A stretch of DNA of 12,566 nucleotides from an uncultured Lachnospiraceae bacterium. Its GTDB lineage: Bacteria > Bacillota > Clostridia > Lachnospirales > Lachnospiraceae. Below, in pieces: positions 1 to 6,227 of the stretch. The notes under the pieces were generated by a model that saw only the letters and a program-made list of their open reading frames with translations, had not been told where the DNA came from and did no database searches. The position numbers were made by a program, and so were the translations under genes. The first letter of the stretch is position 1; every line of letters starts with the position of its first letter. The stretch is taken from NCBI GenBank assembly GCA_949935685.1, contig CATLGN010000024.1, positions 1 to 12,566 on the forward strand, read 5' to 3'.

Positions 1-473
1 GGGAGATGACGGTTGCGGATGTGGACAGGCTCTATGAAATTTATGCGGACGATTCGATCACGCGGTTTATGGAGAATCTTTTTGAAGACCGGGACGAGGA
101 ACGGCGGTATGCGGCGGATTATCGCAGGTATGTGTATGAATTTTACGGGTACGGCATCTGGATTGTGGAAGAAAAGGCCACCGGTACGGTGATCGGACGG
201 GCCGGGCTGGAACCGGGGGAGCGGGGCGCCGAACTGGGGTATGTGATTGCAAAACCCTGGCAGGGACAGGGTTTTGCATTTGAGGTATGCCGGGCGGTTC
301 TGGCATTTGCCGAACGGGAGATTGAGTGCAAACGGATTGTTTCCAGAGTACAGCCGCATAACGATGCTTCGGTGGCATTGCTGAAAAAGCTTGGCTTTCA
401 TCCGACAGGGGAAACGGATCCGTCCGGTATGTCTGTCTATGCATTGATGACAAAAAATGCTCCGGGGATATAA
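1..473 (+). CDS. GNAT-family N-acetyltransferase (5' partial)
   Basis: This looks like a RimJ/RimL-type GNAT acetyltransferase, which would move an acetyl group from acetyl-CoA to an amine; the substrate cannot be told. Counting from the Met at position 6, the acetyl-CoA loop is residues 78-91, with the Q-G-Q-G-F-A pyrophosphate-binding signature, preceded by the beta strand AELGYVI. The C-terminal motif NDASVALLKKLGF (119-131) is typical of the fold. The Met at 6 is probably not the start: the frame is open to the window edge, there is no room for a ribosome binding site, and the family usually has a few residues (such as IRE) before this MT-ADVDRLYEIY stretch. The gene therefore most likely begins just upstream of the window. 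Its stop codon lies in the loop of the hairpin that terminates the convergent gene. Family is confident; substrate is unknown. Confidence 0.88.
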   Translation, partial: EMTVADVDRLYEIYADDSITRFMENLFEDRDEERRYAADYRRYVYEFYGYGIWIVEEKATGTVIGRAGLEPGERGAELGYVIAKPWQGQGFAFEVCRAVLAFAEREIECKRIVSRVQPHNDASVALLKKLGFHPTGETDPSGMSVYALMTKNAPGI

Positions 474-484
474 GGCCCGGAGCA
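452..484 (-). terminator. Rho-independent terminator of the HD-GYP gene
   Basis: A 9-bp perfect stem (458-466 with 476-484, TGCTCCGGG/CCCGGAGCA) encloses a 9-nt loop. The A-run at 452-457 becomes a U-run directly after the stem on the minus strand, so this is oriented to end the convergent minus-strand HD-GYP transcript. On the plus strand the stem is followed by A residues, so it is not a classical terminator for the acetyltransferase, whose stop codon TAA (471-473) is in the loop. Confidence 0.8.
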
Positions 485-516
485 AAAGAGATGTATTGTC
501 GTATGCTGTATGGCGG

Positions 517-1662
517 TCAGACTACGGCGAGCATTTCCGCGATCGACAGATCGTCCCGCTTGCTGAGATCATAGAACTCTTTTCCGCACTGTACAATGGG
601 ACGTCCCAGACGGCCGCGGTTAATAAACACAACGTATCCCACCGCGCCATTGCTCAGACGCACCGGACAGTTGAGATACGTGTTGGCTGTGTTTTCCTGA
701 AAGAGCAGAATCGCGCGGGTGTCAAATTTGCTCAGTCCGTCGGTTTCGAAATGCTCAATCACGGCAAACGGTGTCAGCGCTTTTCGATAGGGACGGTCGG
801 AGGTCATGGCATCGTAAATGTCGCAGATTGTCACCAGCTTGGCAAAACGGTCGATCTCATCGTCCTTCAATCCGCGTGGATAGCCGCTGCCGTCACATTT
901 TTCGTGATGCATCAGCGCCGACAGGCGTACGGTTTCGTTCACGCCGTATTCCTCCAGCATCTGATACCCCTTTTCGGGATGGGTATTGATAATCGCCCGC
1001 TCTTCCGGCGTCAGAGGGCCGGGTTTCTGAATGATTTCATCCGGTATGGCAAGCTGGCCCATATCGTGGAACAGACCGCAGGCAGCCGCCATTCGGCAGT
1101 CTTCCTCGCTGTATTCCAGCCATTGCGCCAGCATCTTACAGAGGAGCGACGTATTGATACAGTGAGAATAAACGCTGTTGTCGTATTCTTTCATATATAA
1201 AAGCATTTCCAGAACGCTGATATTTTGCTTTTTGGGATGCAGCAGCGAAAGCGTCTGGCTTAAAATGGTGTCAACATTCAAATCCGTATTTTTGGCAACC
1301 AGATTATTGACTGCAACCTGAAAATAGTTCAGCCCTTCGCCATAAGTCTTTTTATACTCTTTGATTTCCTGAATGCGGGCTTCCCGGACGGGTTCCGGGA
1401 GGTTGGATATAAAACCGGGGATACCGCTTCCGCGCAGATCGTTTACGGTTGCTTTTTTATCGACAGATTCAGACGTGCCCGCCCCCTGGGGTATGTCGTC
1501 TTCAATATAGACGGTACGAATGGAAAAAACCCCCATTAACTGCAGTTTGAGGGGCGTTAATTTGGTCCCTTTGGGAACCAGCAACTGTTGCCCGTTCATG
1601 GCATAGATGTCTTCAGCCGTTGTCATACCGGGCTTTAATTGCTCGTAAGCAATTTGTTTCAT
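517..1662 (-). CDS. HD-GYP domain c-di-GMP phosphodiesterase-like protein
   Basis: A 381-residue soluble protein. Residues 1-55 form a small N-terminal module (LKPGMTTAEDIY, then LLVPKGTKLT) common on clostridial HD-GYP proteins. The HD-GYP domain spans about 150-325. Visible metal ligands and signatures are H167, H199-D200, H228, H252-H253, the GYP motif DGSGYPRG (257-264) and D281. Residues 330-380 are a short beta-rich C-terminal add-on. HD-GYP proteins hydrolyse cyclic di-GMP to pGpG or GMP using a two- or three-metal centre. There is no transmembrane or receiver domain, so the input signal is not apparent. One oddity: the usual HDxGK reads HDMGQ here (Gln at 203). The ATG start is supported by an AGAGAGG ribosome binding site 8 nt upstream and a promoter at 1722-1750. 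The gene stands alone, divergent from the aminotransferase operon. Domain call is secure; enzymatic activity is inferred. Confidence 0.93.
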   Translation of the reverse strand: MKQIAYEQLKPGMTTAEDIYAMNGQQLLVPKGTKLTPLKLQLMGVFSIRTVYIEDDIPQGAGTSESVDKKATVNDLRGSGIPGFISNLPEPVREARIQEIKEYKKTYGEGLNYFQVAVNNLVAKNTDLNVDTILSQTLSLLHPKKQNISVLEMLLYMKEYDNSVYSHCINTSLLCKMLAQWLEYSEEDCRMAAACGLFHDMGQLAIPDEIIQKPGPLTPEERAIINTHPEKGYQMLEEYGVNETVRLSALMHHEKCDGSGYPRGLKDDEIDRFAKLVTICDIYDAMTSDRPYRKALTPFAVIEHFETDGLSKFDTRAILLFQENTANTYLNCPVRLSNGAVGYVVFINRGRLGRPIVQCGKEFYDLSKRDDLSIAEMLAVV

Positions 1663-1721
1663 AAAAAATACCTCTCTTTTCCTGTCAAAACGTAAGACAT
1701 AGCTATCCTAACTATACTATT

Positions 1722-1750
1722 ATTATAAAACTTTTCGGATAGTTCGTCAA
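1722..1750 (-). promoter_or_regulatory. Promoter of the HD-GYP gene (minus strand)
   Basis: Read on the minus strand, TTGACG (1745-1750) and a perfect TATAAT (1722-1727) are separated by exactly 17 bp, a near-consensus sigma-A promoter. The predicted start falls near 1715, giving a leader of about 50 nt to the ATG at 1662. Confidence 0.75.
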
Positions 1751-1757
1751 CTGCGAC

Positions 1758-1786
1758 TGGACAATGGAGACATTTTGGAATATGAT
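1758..1786 (+). promoter_or_regulatory. Promoter of the aminotransferase-patatin-uppP operon
   Basis: TGGACA (1758-1763) and TATGAT (1781-1786) with a 17-bp spacer form a good sigma-A-type promoter about 50 nt upstream of the aminotransferase start. It lies back to back with the minus-strand promoter; the two -35 hexamers are 7 bp apart. Confidence 0.65.
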
Positions 1787-1841
1787 AAAACATAACATCG
1801 TTTTGAGCAGGAATTTATTTCTATCGTGAGGGGGAACCAAT

Positions 1842-3035
1842 ATGCTGGCGAGTCATTATCAGACAATGCTGCAGGGAAAATCGGTAATCCGTGAACTGTC
1901 AGAGTTTGCCACGGCCCGGGGAAAGGAGATCGGATATGAGAATGTCTTTGACTTTAGTCTGGGGAATCCTTCGGTTCCGGTGCCGGAGGCCGTGACACGG
2001 ACAATGGTGCGTTTGCTGCAGGAGGGCGATCCCATGGCGGTTCACGGCTACAGCCCTTCGCTTGGCATTACCGCGGTGCGGGAAAAGGTGGCGGCTTCGC
2101 TGCAAAAAAGGTCCGGCATGCCATATGAAGCGAAGCATATCTTTATGACTTCGGGCGCGGCCGGTGCGATTGCGCATGCGTTGCGGGCGGTAACGGAGCC
2201 CGGCGATGAAGTGCTGACATTTGCGCCGTGTTTTTCGGAATATGTTCCTTATGTGAATGGAACGGGGGCCATATTGAAGATGGTGCCTGCGGATACGGAA
2301 CGTTTTCAGATTCATTTTCCACGGCTGGAAGAAATGCTTTCCCGGCGCGTGGCCGCCGTACTGATCAATACGCCGAACAACCCGTCGGGTGTTGTGTACT
2401 CCGCACAGACGCTGCAAAAGCTGGCGGAGATATTGGAGAAAAAGTCGGCGGAATACGGACATACGATCTATCTGATCTCGGACGAGCCGTATCGGGAAAT
2501 CGTATTTGCGGGTGTGGATGCGCCTTTTGTGTCAGTGTATTATGCCAATACGCTGATGTGTTATTCTTTTTCCAAATCGCTTTCCCTGCCGGGCGAGCGG
2601 ATTGGATATGTGGCGGTGAGCCCGGCATGTGAAGCGGGAGAAACGATCATTCAAATGTGCGGGCAGATTTCGCGGGAGACGGGACATAACTGCCCGGCAT
2701 CACTCATACAGCTTGCGGTGGCGGAGCATCTTGATCTGACTTCGGACATAGCGGTTTATGAGACAAACAAAATGATTTTATATCGGGAACTGATCGATCT
2801 TGGCTTTACCTGTGTGGAACCCGGCGGAACTTTCTACATTTTCCCGAAGGCGCCGGAGGAAGACGCGGTCTCATTTTGCAGAAAAGGCAGAGATTATGAT
2901 CTGATTATGGTACCGGGGGACGGATTTGGCTGTCCCGGGTATTTCCGGATGGCGTATTGCATCGATACGGAAAAGGTGGAGCGCTCTCTGCCTGTGCTGC
3001 GCAGATTTATGGCGGAATGTTATCCTGACCGGTAA
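1842..3035 (+). CDS. PLP-dependent class I/II aminotransferase
   Basis: A 397-residue fold-type I aminotransferase of the aspartate aminotransferase superfamily, which moves an amino group between an amino acid and a 2-oxo acid using pyridoxal phosphate. The motifs appear in order: N-terminal FSLGNPSVPVP (38-48), the phosphate-site region TSGAAGAI (103-110), NTPNNPSG (176-183, with the cofactor-contacting Asn), SDEPY (213-217, Asp pairing with the pyridine nitrogen), SFSKS (242-246, K245 as the Schiff-base lysine), and R369 near the C-terminus, in the place of the substrate-carboxylate arginine. Length is normal for the family. The start is supported by a GAGGGGG ribosome binding site and the promoter at 1758-1786. 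It is followed after 19 nt by the patatin gene, so the two are probably co-transcribed. The amino acid used cannot be read from the sequence; sequences like this are usually annotated only as generic aminotransferases. Confidence 0.95.
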   Translation: MLASHYQTMLQGKSVIRELSEFATARGKEIGYENVFDFSLGNPSVPVPEAVTRTMVRLLQEGDPMAVHGYSPSLGITAVREKVAASLQKRSGMPYEAKHIFMTSGAAGAIAHALRAVTEPGDEVLTFAPCFSEYVPYVNGTGAILKMVPADTERFQIHFPRLEEMLSRRVAAVLINTPNNPSGVVYSAQTLQKLAEILEKKSAEYGHTIYLISDEPYREIVFAGVDAPFVSVYYANTLMCYSFSKSLSLPGERIGYVAVSPACEAGETIIQMCGQISRETGHNCPASLIQLAVAEHLDLTSDIAVYETNKMILYRELIDLGFTCVEPGGTFYIFPKAPEEDAVSFCRKGRDYDLIMVPGDGFGCPGYFRMAYCIDTEKVERSLPVLRRFMAECYPDR

Positions 3036-3054
3036 AGTGAGAAAGAAGGGGCTT

Positions 3055-3906
3055 ATGTATCAGGCAGGTCTGGTTTTGGAAGGCGGCGGCATGAAGGGAA
3101 TGTATACATGCGGCGTGCTGGAGTTTTTTATGGAAAAAGGGCTGTGGTTTTCGTCCTGCTACGGCGTATCGGCGGGCGCCTGTCATATGTGCAGCTATCT
3201 GTCCGGGCAGAAAAAACGCGCTTTTCATGTGGCGGTGGATTATTTAGAGTGCAGGGATTATTGCAGTGCAAGAAGCCTTTTGCTGACCGGCAATCTGTTT
3301 CATGAGGACTTTTGTTATGACCTGATTCCCAATTGGCTCAATCCCTATGATTATGAAGCGTTCGGCCGGTATGAGGGAAAAGCGTGGGCTGTTGTCACCA
3401 ATATTGTCACCGGCAGAGCGGAATATCTGCTCTTGCAGGATATGAGACGAGACATTAAGGCGGTTCAGGCTTCCAGTTCTCTTCCGCTTGTGTCCAGAAA
3501 CGTAAAGATCGGAAATAAGCTGTATCTGGACGGTTCTCTTGCGGATTCCATACCGATCCGGCGGTCCATTCTGGACGGCAACCGGAAAAACGTGGTTATA
3601 CTGACAAAAGAGGTGGGGTACCGGAAGGAAAAATCAGCCGCGCTCGGACTGATCCGGGCGGCTTATCTGCGCTACCCGAAGGTATATGAACGGATGAAAA
3701 ACAGGCATATTTCCTATAATAAGACATTAGACTATTTAGAAGAGCAGGAGAGAGAAGGCAGGGCCTTTGTAATCAGACCGCAGACGGCCAGCGGCGTAAA
3801 GCGGATTGAAAAAGACCGGGAAAAGCTGACAGCGTTATATGAGCAGGGCTACCGGGAGGCAGAGGCAAGTTATGAGGCGCTGCTGGACTATCTGGCGCAG
3901 CCGTAA
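3055..3906 (+). CDS. Patatin-like phospholipase family protein
   Basis: A 283-residue patatin-like lipid acyl hydrolase of the bacterial YjjU type. The Ser-Asp dyad is intact: an oxyanion-hole glycine stretch EGGGMKG (9-15), the nucleophile elbow GVSAG (37-41, Ser39) and the catalytic Asp in LDGSLADSIP (158-167, Asp159). The family cleaves acyl chains from phospholipids or related lipids. No signal peptide or membrane segment is seen, so action at the inner face of the membrane is likely. The frame is open 129 nt further upstream, into the aminotransferase gene, but the ATG at 3055 is chosen because it begins the conserved YQAGLVLEGGG strand and has a GAAGGGG ribosome binding site 4-8 nt ahead. 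It lies 19 nt after the aminotransferase and 16 nt before uppP. Natural substrate is unknown. Confidence 0.93.
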   Translation: MYQAGLVLEGGGMKGMYTCGVLEFFMEKGLWFSSCYGVSAGACHMCSYLSGQKKRAFHVAVDYLECRDYCSARSLLLTGNLFHEDFCYDLIPNWLNPYDYEAFGRYEGKAWAVVTNIVTGRAEYLLLQDMRRDIKAVQASSSLPLVSRNVKIGNKLYLDGSLADSIPIRRSILDGNRKNVVILTKEVGYRKEKSAALGLIRAAYLRYPKVYERMKNRHISYNKTLDYLEEQEREGRAFVIRPQTASGVKRIEKDREKLTALYEQGYREAEASYEALLDYLAQP

Positions 3907-3922
3907 AGGAGGAAGTGCTTGC

Positions 3923-4744
3923 ATGGAATTGTTAAAAGCAGTATTATTTGGTATTGTAGAGGGAATCACAGAGTGGCTCCCGATCAGCAGTACCGGACAT
4001 ATGATACTTTTGGAAGAGTTTGTACAGTTGGATGTGACGCCTGAATTCTGGTCTATGTTTCTGGTGGTAATCCAGCTCGGAGCCATTATGGCGGTTGTGA
4101 TTCTGTATTGGGACCGGATCTTTCCCTTTCGGTTCGGCGGCGGCAGCCTGATACGCGGAGACGTCTTTTCCATGTGGGGCAAGGTGGCTGTGGGCTGTAT
4201 TCCGGCCGTGGTGATCGGACTGCCGTTTGATGATCTGTTTGAAGAACTCTTCTATAATTATTGGTCGATTGCCATTGCACTGATTGTATTTGGTATTGCA
4301 TTTCTCGTGATTGAAAACAGGAAGCGGAAACCGAAAATGCGGAATATCGGCCAGATTACGCTTCCGGTGGCTTTTGTAATCGGCATTTTTCAGTTGATTG
4401 CCGGCATTTTTCCGGGGACATCGCGTTCCGGCTCGACGATAGTCGGCGCACTGCTCCTGGGCGTGTCCCGGACGGCGGCGGCGGAATTTACCTTCTTTAT
4501 GGCGATTCCGGTTATGTTCGGTGCAAGTCTGTTGAAGATTGTAAAGTTTATGCTCGAAGGCGTTACCGTCAGCGGCATGGAGTGGGCAATACTGGGCGTC
4601 GGATGTGCCGTGGCGTTTCTGGTGTCGGTTTTTGTCATCCGGTTTCTGATGGGATATATCAAAAAACACAATTTTAAAGTGTTTGCCTGGTACCGGATTG
4701 CACTGGGTGTGCTGGTTTTGGCTTATTTTATGCTGGCGGCATAA
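3923..4744 (+). CDS. uppP: Undecaprenyl-diphosphatase (UppP/BacA family)
   Basis: A 273-residue polytopic membrane enzyme of the BacA/UppP family, which dephosphorylates undecaprenyl diphosphate to regenerate the lipid carrier for peptidoglycan and other wall polymers; it is also classically linked to bacitracin tolerance. Both active-site signatures are present: EGITEWLPISSTGH (13-26, including the Glu-rich motif and His26) and PGTSRSGSTI (164-173, catalytic Arg168). About eight hydrophobic segments cover the rest. The longer open frame runs back into the patatin gene; the ATG at 3923 is preferred because AAAGGAGG (3905-3912) sits 10 nt upstream and the family motif then starts at the expected residue. 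It is the last gene of the operon. No GC-rich terminator follows, only an AT-rich stretch (4741-4770) leading into the rubrerythrin promoter. Confidence 0.97.
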   Translation: MELLKAVLFGIVEGITEWLPISSTGHMILLEEFVQLDVTPEFWSMFLVVIQLGAIMAVVILYWDRIFPFRFGGGSLIRGDVFSMWGKVAVGCIPAVVIGLPFDDLFEELFYNYWSIAIALIVFGIAFLVIENRKRKPKMRNIGQITLPVAFVIGIFQLIAGIFPGTSRSGSTIVGALLLGVSRTAAAEFTFFMAIPVMFGASLLKIVKFMLEGVTVSGMEWAILGVGCAVAFLVSVFVIRFLMGYIKKHNFKVFAWYRIALGVLVLAYFMLAA

Positions 4745-4772
4745 AAATTTAATTGATTTATAAAAAAAGATG

Positions 4773-4801
4773 TTGACAGGTTGGGACATACTCTTTATAA
4801 T
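4773..4801 (+). promoter_or_regulatory. Perfect consensus promoter of the rubrerythrin gene
   Basis: TTGACA (4773-4778), a 17-bp spacer and TATAAT (4796-4801) match the sigma-A consensus at all twelve positions. The last base of the -10 is also the first base of the palindromic operator at 4801-4827, so a bound repressor would block polymerase directly. Confidence 0.9.
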
Positions 4802-4827
4802 AATATCAGTAATCGTTACTGATATTA
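4801..4827 (+). promoter_or_regulatory. Palindromic operator, probably Fur/PerR family
   Basis: A perfect inverted repeat with 12-bp arms (4801-4812 and 4816-4827) and a 3-bp centre overlaps the -10 and the transcription start. Centred on C4814, the core reads CAGTAAT-C-GTTACTG, the 7-1-7 geometry of Fur-family boxes (the PerR box is TTATAAT-N-ATTATAA). The palindrome is seen directly; assignment to PerR is inferred from geometry and from control of a peroxide-detoxifying gene. As RNA it would also form a hairpin at the extreme 5' end of the transcript. Confidence 0.65.
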
Positions 4828-4869
4828 GCAATAAGAGATTGTAAAATATAATAACAGGAGGAAAAGGTA

Positions 4870-5409
4870 ATGAAATTTGTATGTCAGGTATGTGGTTATG
4901 TGCATGAAGGGGATGCGGCTCCGGAGAAATGTCCGGTTTGTAATGCGCCTGCAGGGAAGTTTACAGCACAGGGCAGCGAAATGGAATGGGCAGCAGAACA
5001 TGTAGTAGGCGTGGCACAGGGTGTCAGCGAAGACATTCTGGCTGATCTGCGTGCAAACTTTAACGGCGAGTGCTCGGAAGTTGGTATGTATCTTGCAATG
5101 GCAAGAGTTGCACACAGAGAAGGCTATCCTGAAATCGGTCTGTACTGGGAAAAGGCCGCATGGGAGGAGGCAGAGCACGCTGCAAAATTTGCGGAACTGC
5201 TGGGTGAAGTTGTTACAGATTCCACAAAGAAGAATCTGGAAATGCGTGTAGAGGCGGAAAACGGTGCTACGGCCGGCAAATTTGATCTGGCCAAGAGAGC
5301 AAAGGCTGCAAATCTTGACGCGATTCATGATACCGTTCATGAGATGGCAAGAGACGAGGCTCGTCATGGCAAGGCGTTCAAAGGTCTTCTGGAGAGATAT
5401 TTCGGCTAA
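4870..5409 (+). CDS. Reverse rubrerythrin (rubredoxin + ferritin-like di-iron domain)
   Basis: A 179-residue reverse rubrerythrin: a compact rubredoxin domain comes first (C5-x2-C8 and C21-x2-C24 binding one iron), followed by a four-helix ferritin-like di-iron domain. This order is the opposite of classical rubrerythrin. Candidate di-iron ligands are E67 and E70 on the first helix, the E100-x2-H103 motif, residues around E128-E130, and the E163-x2-H166 motif. Clostridial enzymes of this type reduce hydrogen peroxide, and sometimes O2, with electrons from NAD(P)H through an oxidoreductase, protecting strict anaerobes. Codon choice differs from the neighbours: the eight arginines use AGA or CGT and never the CGG common next door, which fits high expression. 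An AGGAGG site precedes the ATG. It appears monocistronic between its own promoter/operator and a terminator. Confidence 0.95.
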   Translation: MKFVCQVCGYVHEGDAAPEKCPVCNAPAGKFTAQGSEMEWAAEHVVGVAQGVSEDILADLRANFNGECSEVGMYLAMARVAHREGYPEIGLYWEKAAWEEAEHAAKFAELLGEVVTDSTKKNLEMRVEAENGATAGKFDLAKRAKAANLDAIHDTVHEMARDEARHGKAFKGLLERYFG

Positions 5410-5420
5410 GAGAAAGAATC

Positions 5421-5457
5421 GGGTGTATGGGTGAAAACGCATACACCCTTTGTTTTT
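5421..5457 (+). terminator. Rho-independent terminator after rubrerythrin
   Basis: A 9-bp stem GGGTGTATG (5421-5429) with CATACACCC (5440-5448) and a 10-nt loop is followed directly by TTTGTTTTT (5449-5457), a typical intrinsic terminator. The next gene's ribosome binding site begins 2 nt after the T-tract. Confidence 0.88.
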
Positions 5458-5476
5458 CAGGAGGAGGGGAGATTTT

Positions 5477-6037
5477 ATGTTACATGATATGCGGATGCAA
5501 TCCATAAAAAACGTAGTGCCGTTTTCTCTGTTGATGATTGCGATGGGGGTAATCGGTTTCATGGTCTGCAAGATGGACGATGATATTGTCGGGCAGTATG
5601 TGATGTGGGGGATTTTTGGCCTTTTCGGCGCGATGGGCGTATTTTTTGTGATCAGGGCGATAACGGGCGGCTATCAGCAAAAGATGATCAAAAAGCTGAA
5701 GGCCGAGGGAAGCATGGCGCTGCAGGCGGCAGAGGAAGACTATCGGACGGCAAGGGAAGTGTGCGCCGGCGTCAAAGCGGGGCGTACCTGGCTGTTTTGT
5801 ACGAGAAGCCCGTTCTCACAGATTTTCCGGCTGGACCAGATTGCATGGGCTTATGCACATATGACCGTAAAGCGGCGCAACGGTTTGGCGACAAACAGAA
5901 CGTACTGTGTAAAAGTCCATATGCCGGACGGCACAGAGGAAGAAATTGCATGTAAGGACGAGGATATGTGTCAGTTGATTTTGAACTGTCTGGACAAGCC
6001 GGAACGGACAGGGAAAAGCGGAAACCGTGATTTTTGA
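5477..6037 (+). CDS. Two-TM membrane protein of unknown function
   Basis: A 186-residue protein not recognised with confidence. Two hydrophobic helices (about 13-31 and 40-60) form a hairpin with a short acidic connector (KMDDD), followed by a basic/amphipathic helix (67-98) and a soluble domain (about 100-172) with alternating strands such as TWLFCTR, YCVKVHMPDG and EEIACKDEDM. The soluble part would be cytosolic if both termini are inside, and its pattern suggests a small beta-rich (PH-like) domain, but this is a guess. The start at 5477 is chosen because the very strong AGGAGGAGGGGAG site (5459-5471) lies just upstream; an upstream in-frame Met at 5450 falls within the rubrerythrin terminator T-tract. 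No promoter fits between that terminator and the start, so expression probably depends on read-through. Its last codons form one arm of its own terminator. Confidence 0.8.
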   Translation: MLHDMRMQSIKNVVPFSLLMIAMGVIGFMVCKMDDDIVGQYVMWGIFGLFGAMGVFFVIRAITGGYQQKMIKKLKAEGSMALQAAEEDYRTAREVCAGVKAGRTWLFCTRSPFSQIFRLDQIAWAYAHMTVKRRNGLATNRTYCVKVHMPDGTEEEIACKDEDMCQLILNCLDKPERTGKSGNRDF

Positions 6038-6068
6038 AGTGAGAAAATCACGGTTTCCTGCTTTTTTT
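6020..6068 (+). terminator. Strong terminator overlapping the end of the membrane-protein gene
   Basis: A perfect 15-bp stem (6020-6034 with 6044-6058) with a 9-nt loop is followed by C then seven T (6062-6068). The stop codon TGA (6035-6037) is the first thing in the loop, so the left arm encodes the last five residues. The T-tract overlaps the first TTTACA repeat of the phosphate-transporter promoter. Confidence 0.9.
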
Positions 6069-6119
6069 ACATAAGTTTTACATAACTCCCGATTATATTT
6101 TACACAATATAGCTATAAT
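6066..6119 (+). promoter_or_regulatory. PHO-box-like repeats and -10 of the Na/Pi transporter gene
   Basis: TTTACATAA occurs at 6066-6074 and again at 6077-6085, exactly 11 bp later, and a third TTTACA is at 6099-6104, 22 bp on, in the same helical register. A perfect TATAAT is at 6114-6119. The -35 position (6091-6096, GATTAT) is poor. Direct repeats with 11-bp spacing upstream of a -10 with no good -35 are the pattern of PhoB/PhoP-activated promoters, and the gene is a phosphate transporter. The repeats are seen directly; control by a PhoP-type regulator is inferred. Confidence 0.55.
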
Positions 6120-6227
6120 CATATTTGACAGGAAGACAAAATATATTGGTAGAACAGGGGAGGACAGGACCGGAAGGGCCGATTGCAGGCGGACCGATGA
6201 CCGGCATTTTCTCCCGGGGAGAGAAAA

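Noticed and set aside
457-1200. A 247-codon open frame on the plus strand
   Set aside because: It is antisense to the clearly coding HD-GYP gene, has no family motifs and starts inside the acetyltransferase end.
3944-4831. A 295-codon open frame on the minus strand across uppP
   Set aside because: The His/Gln/Asn-rich product is typical of antisense translation of a membrane-protein gene; UppP signatures on the other strand are decisive.
4825-5571. A 248-codon minus-strand frame across the rubrerythrin gene
   Set aside because: Cys/Phe/Leu-rich antisense translation; rubrerythrin on the plus strand has all metal ligands plus promoter and terminator.
6125-6153. TTGACA at 6125-6130 as a second promoter for the phosphate transporter
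   Set aside because: No acceptable -10 lies 16-18 bp downstream (GGTAGA at the expected place).
6208-6224. Small palindrome over the transporter ribosome binding site as a riboswitch or thermosensor
   Set aside because: The arms are six bases with a one-base centre, so it cannot fold as a simple hairpin; no aptamer-like structure was seen in the leader.
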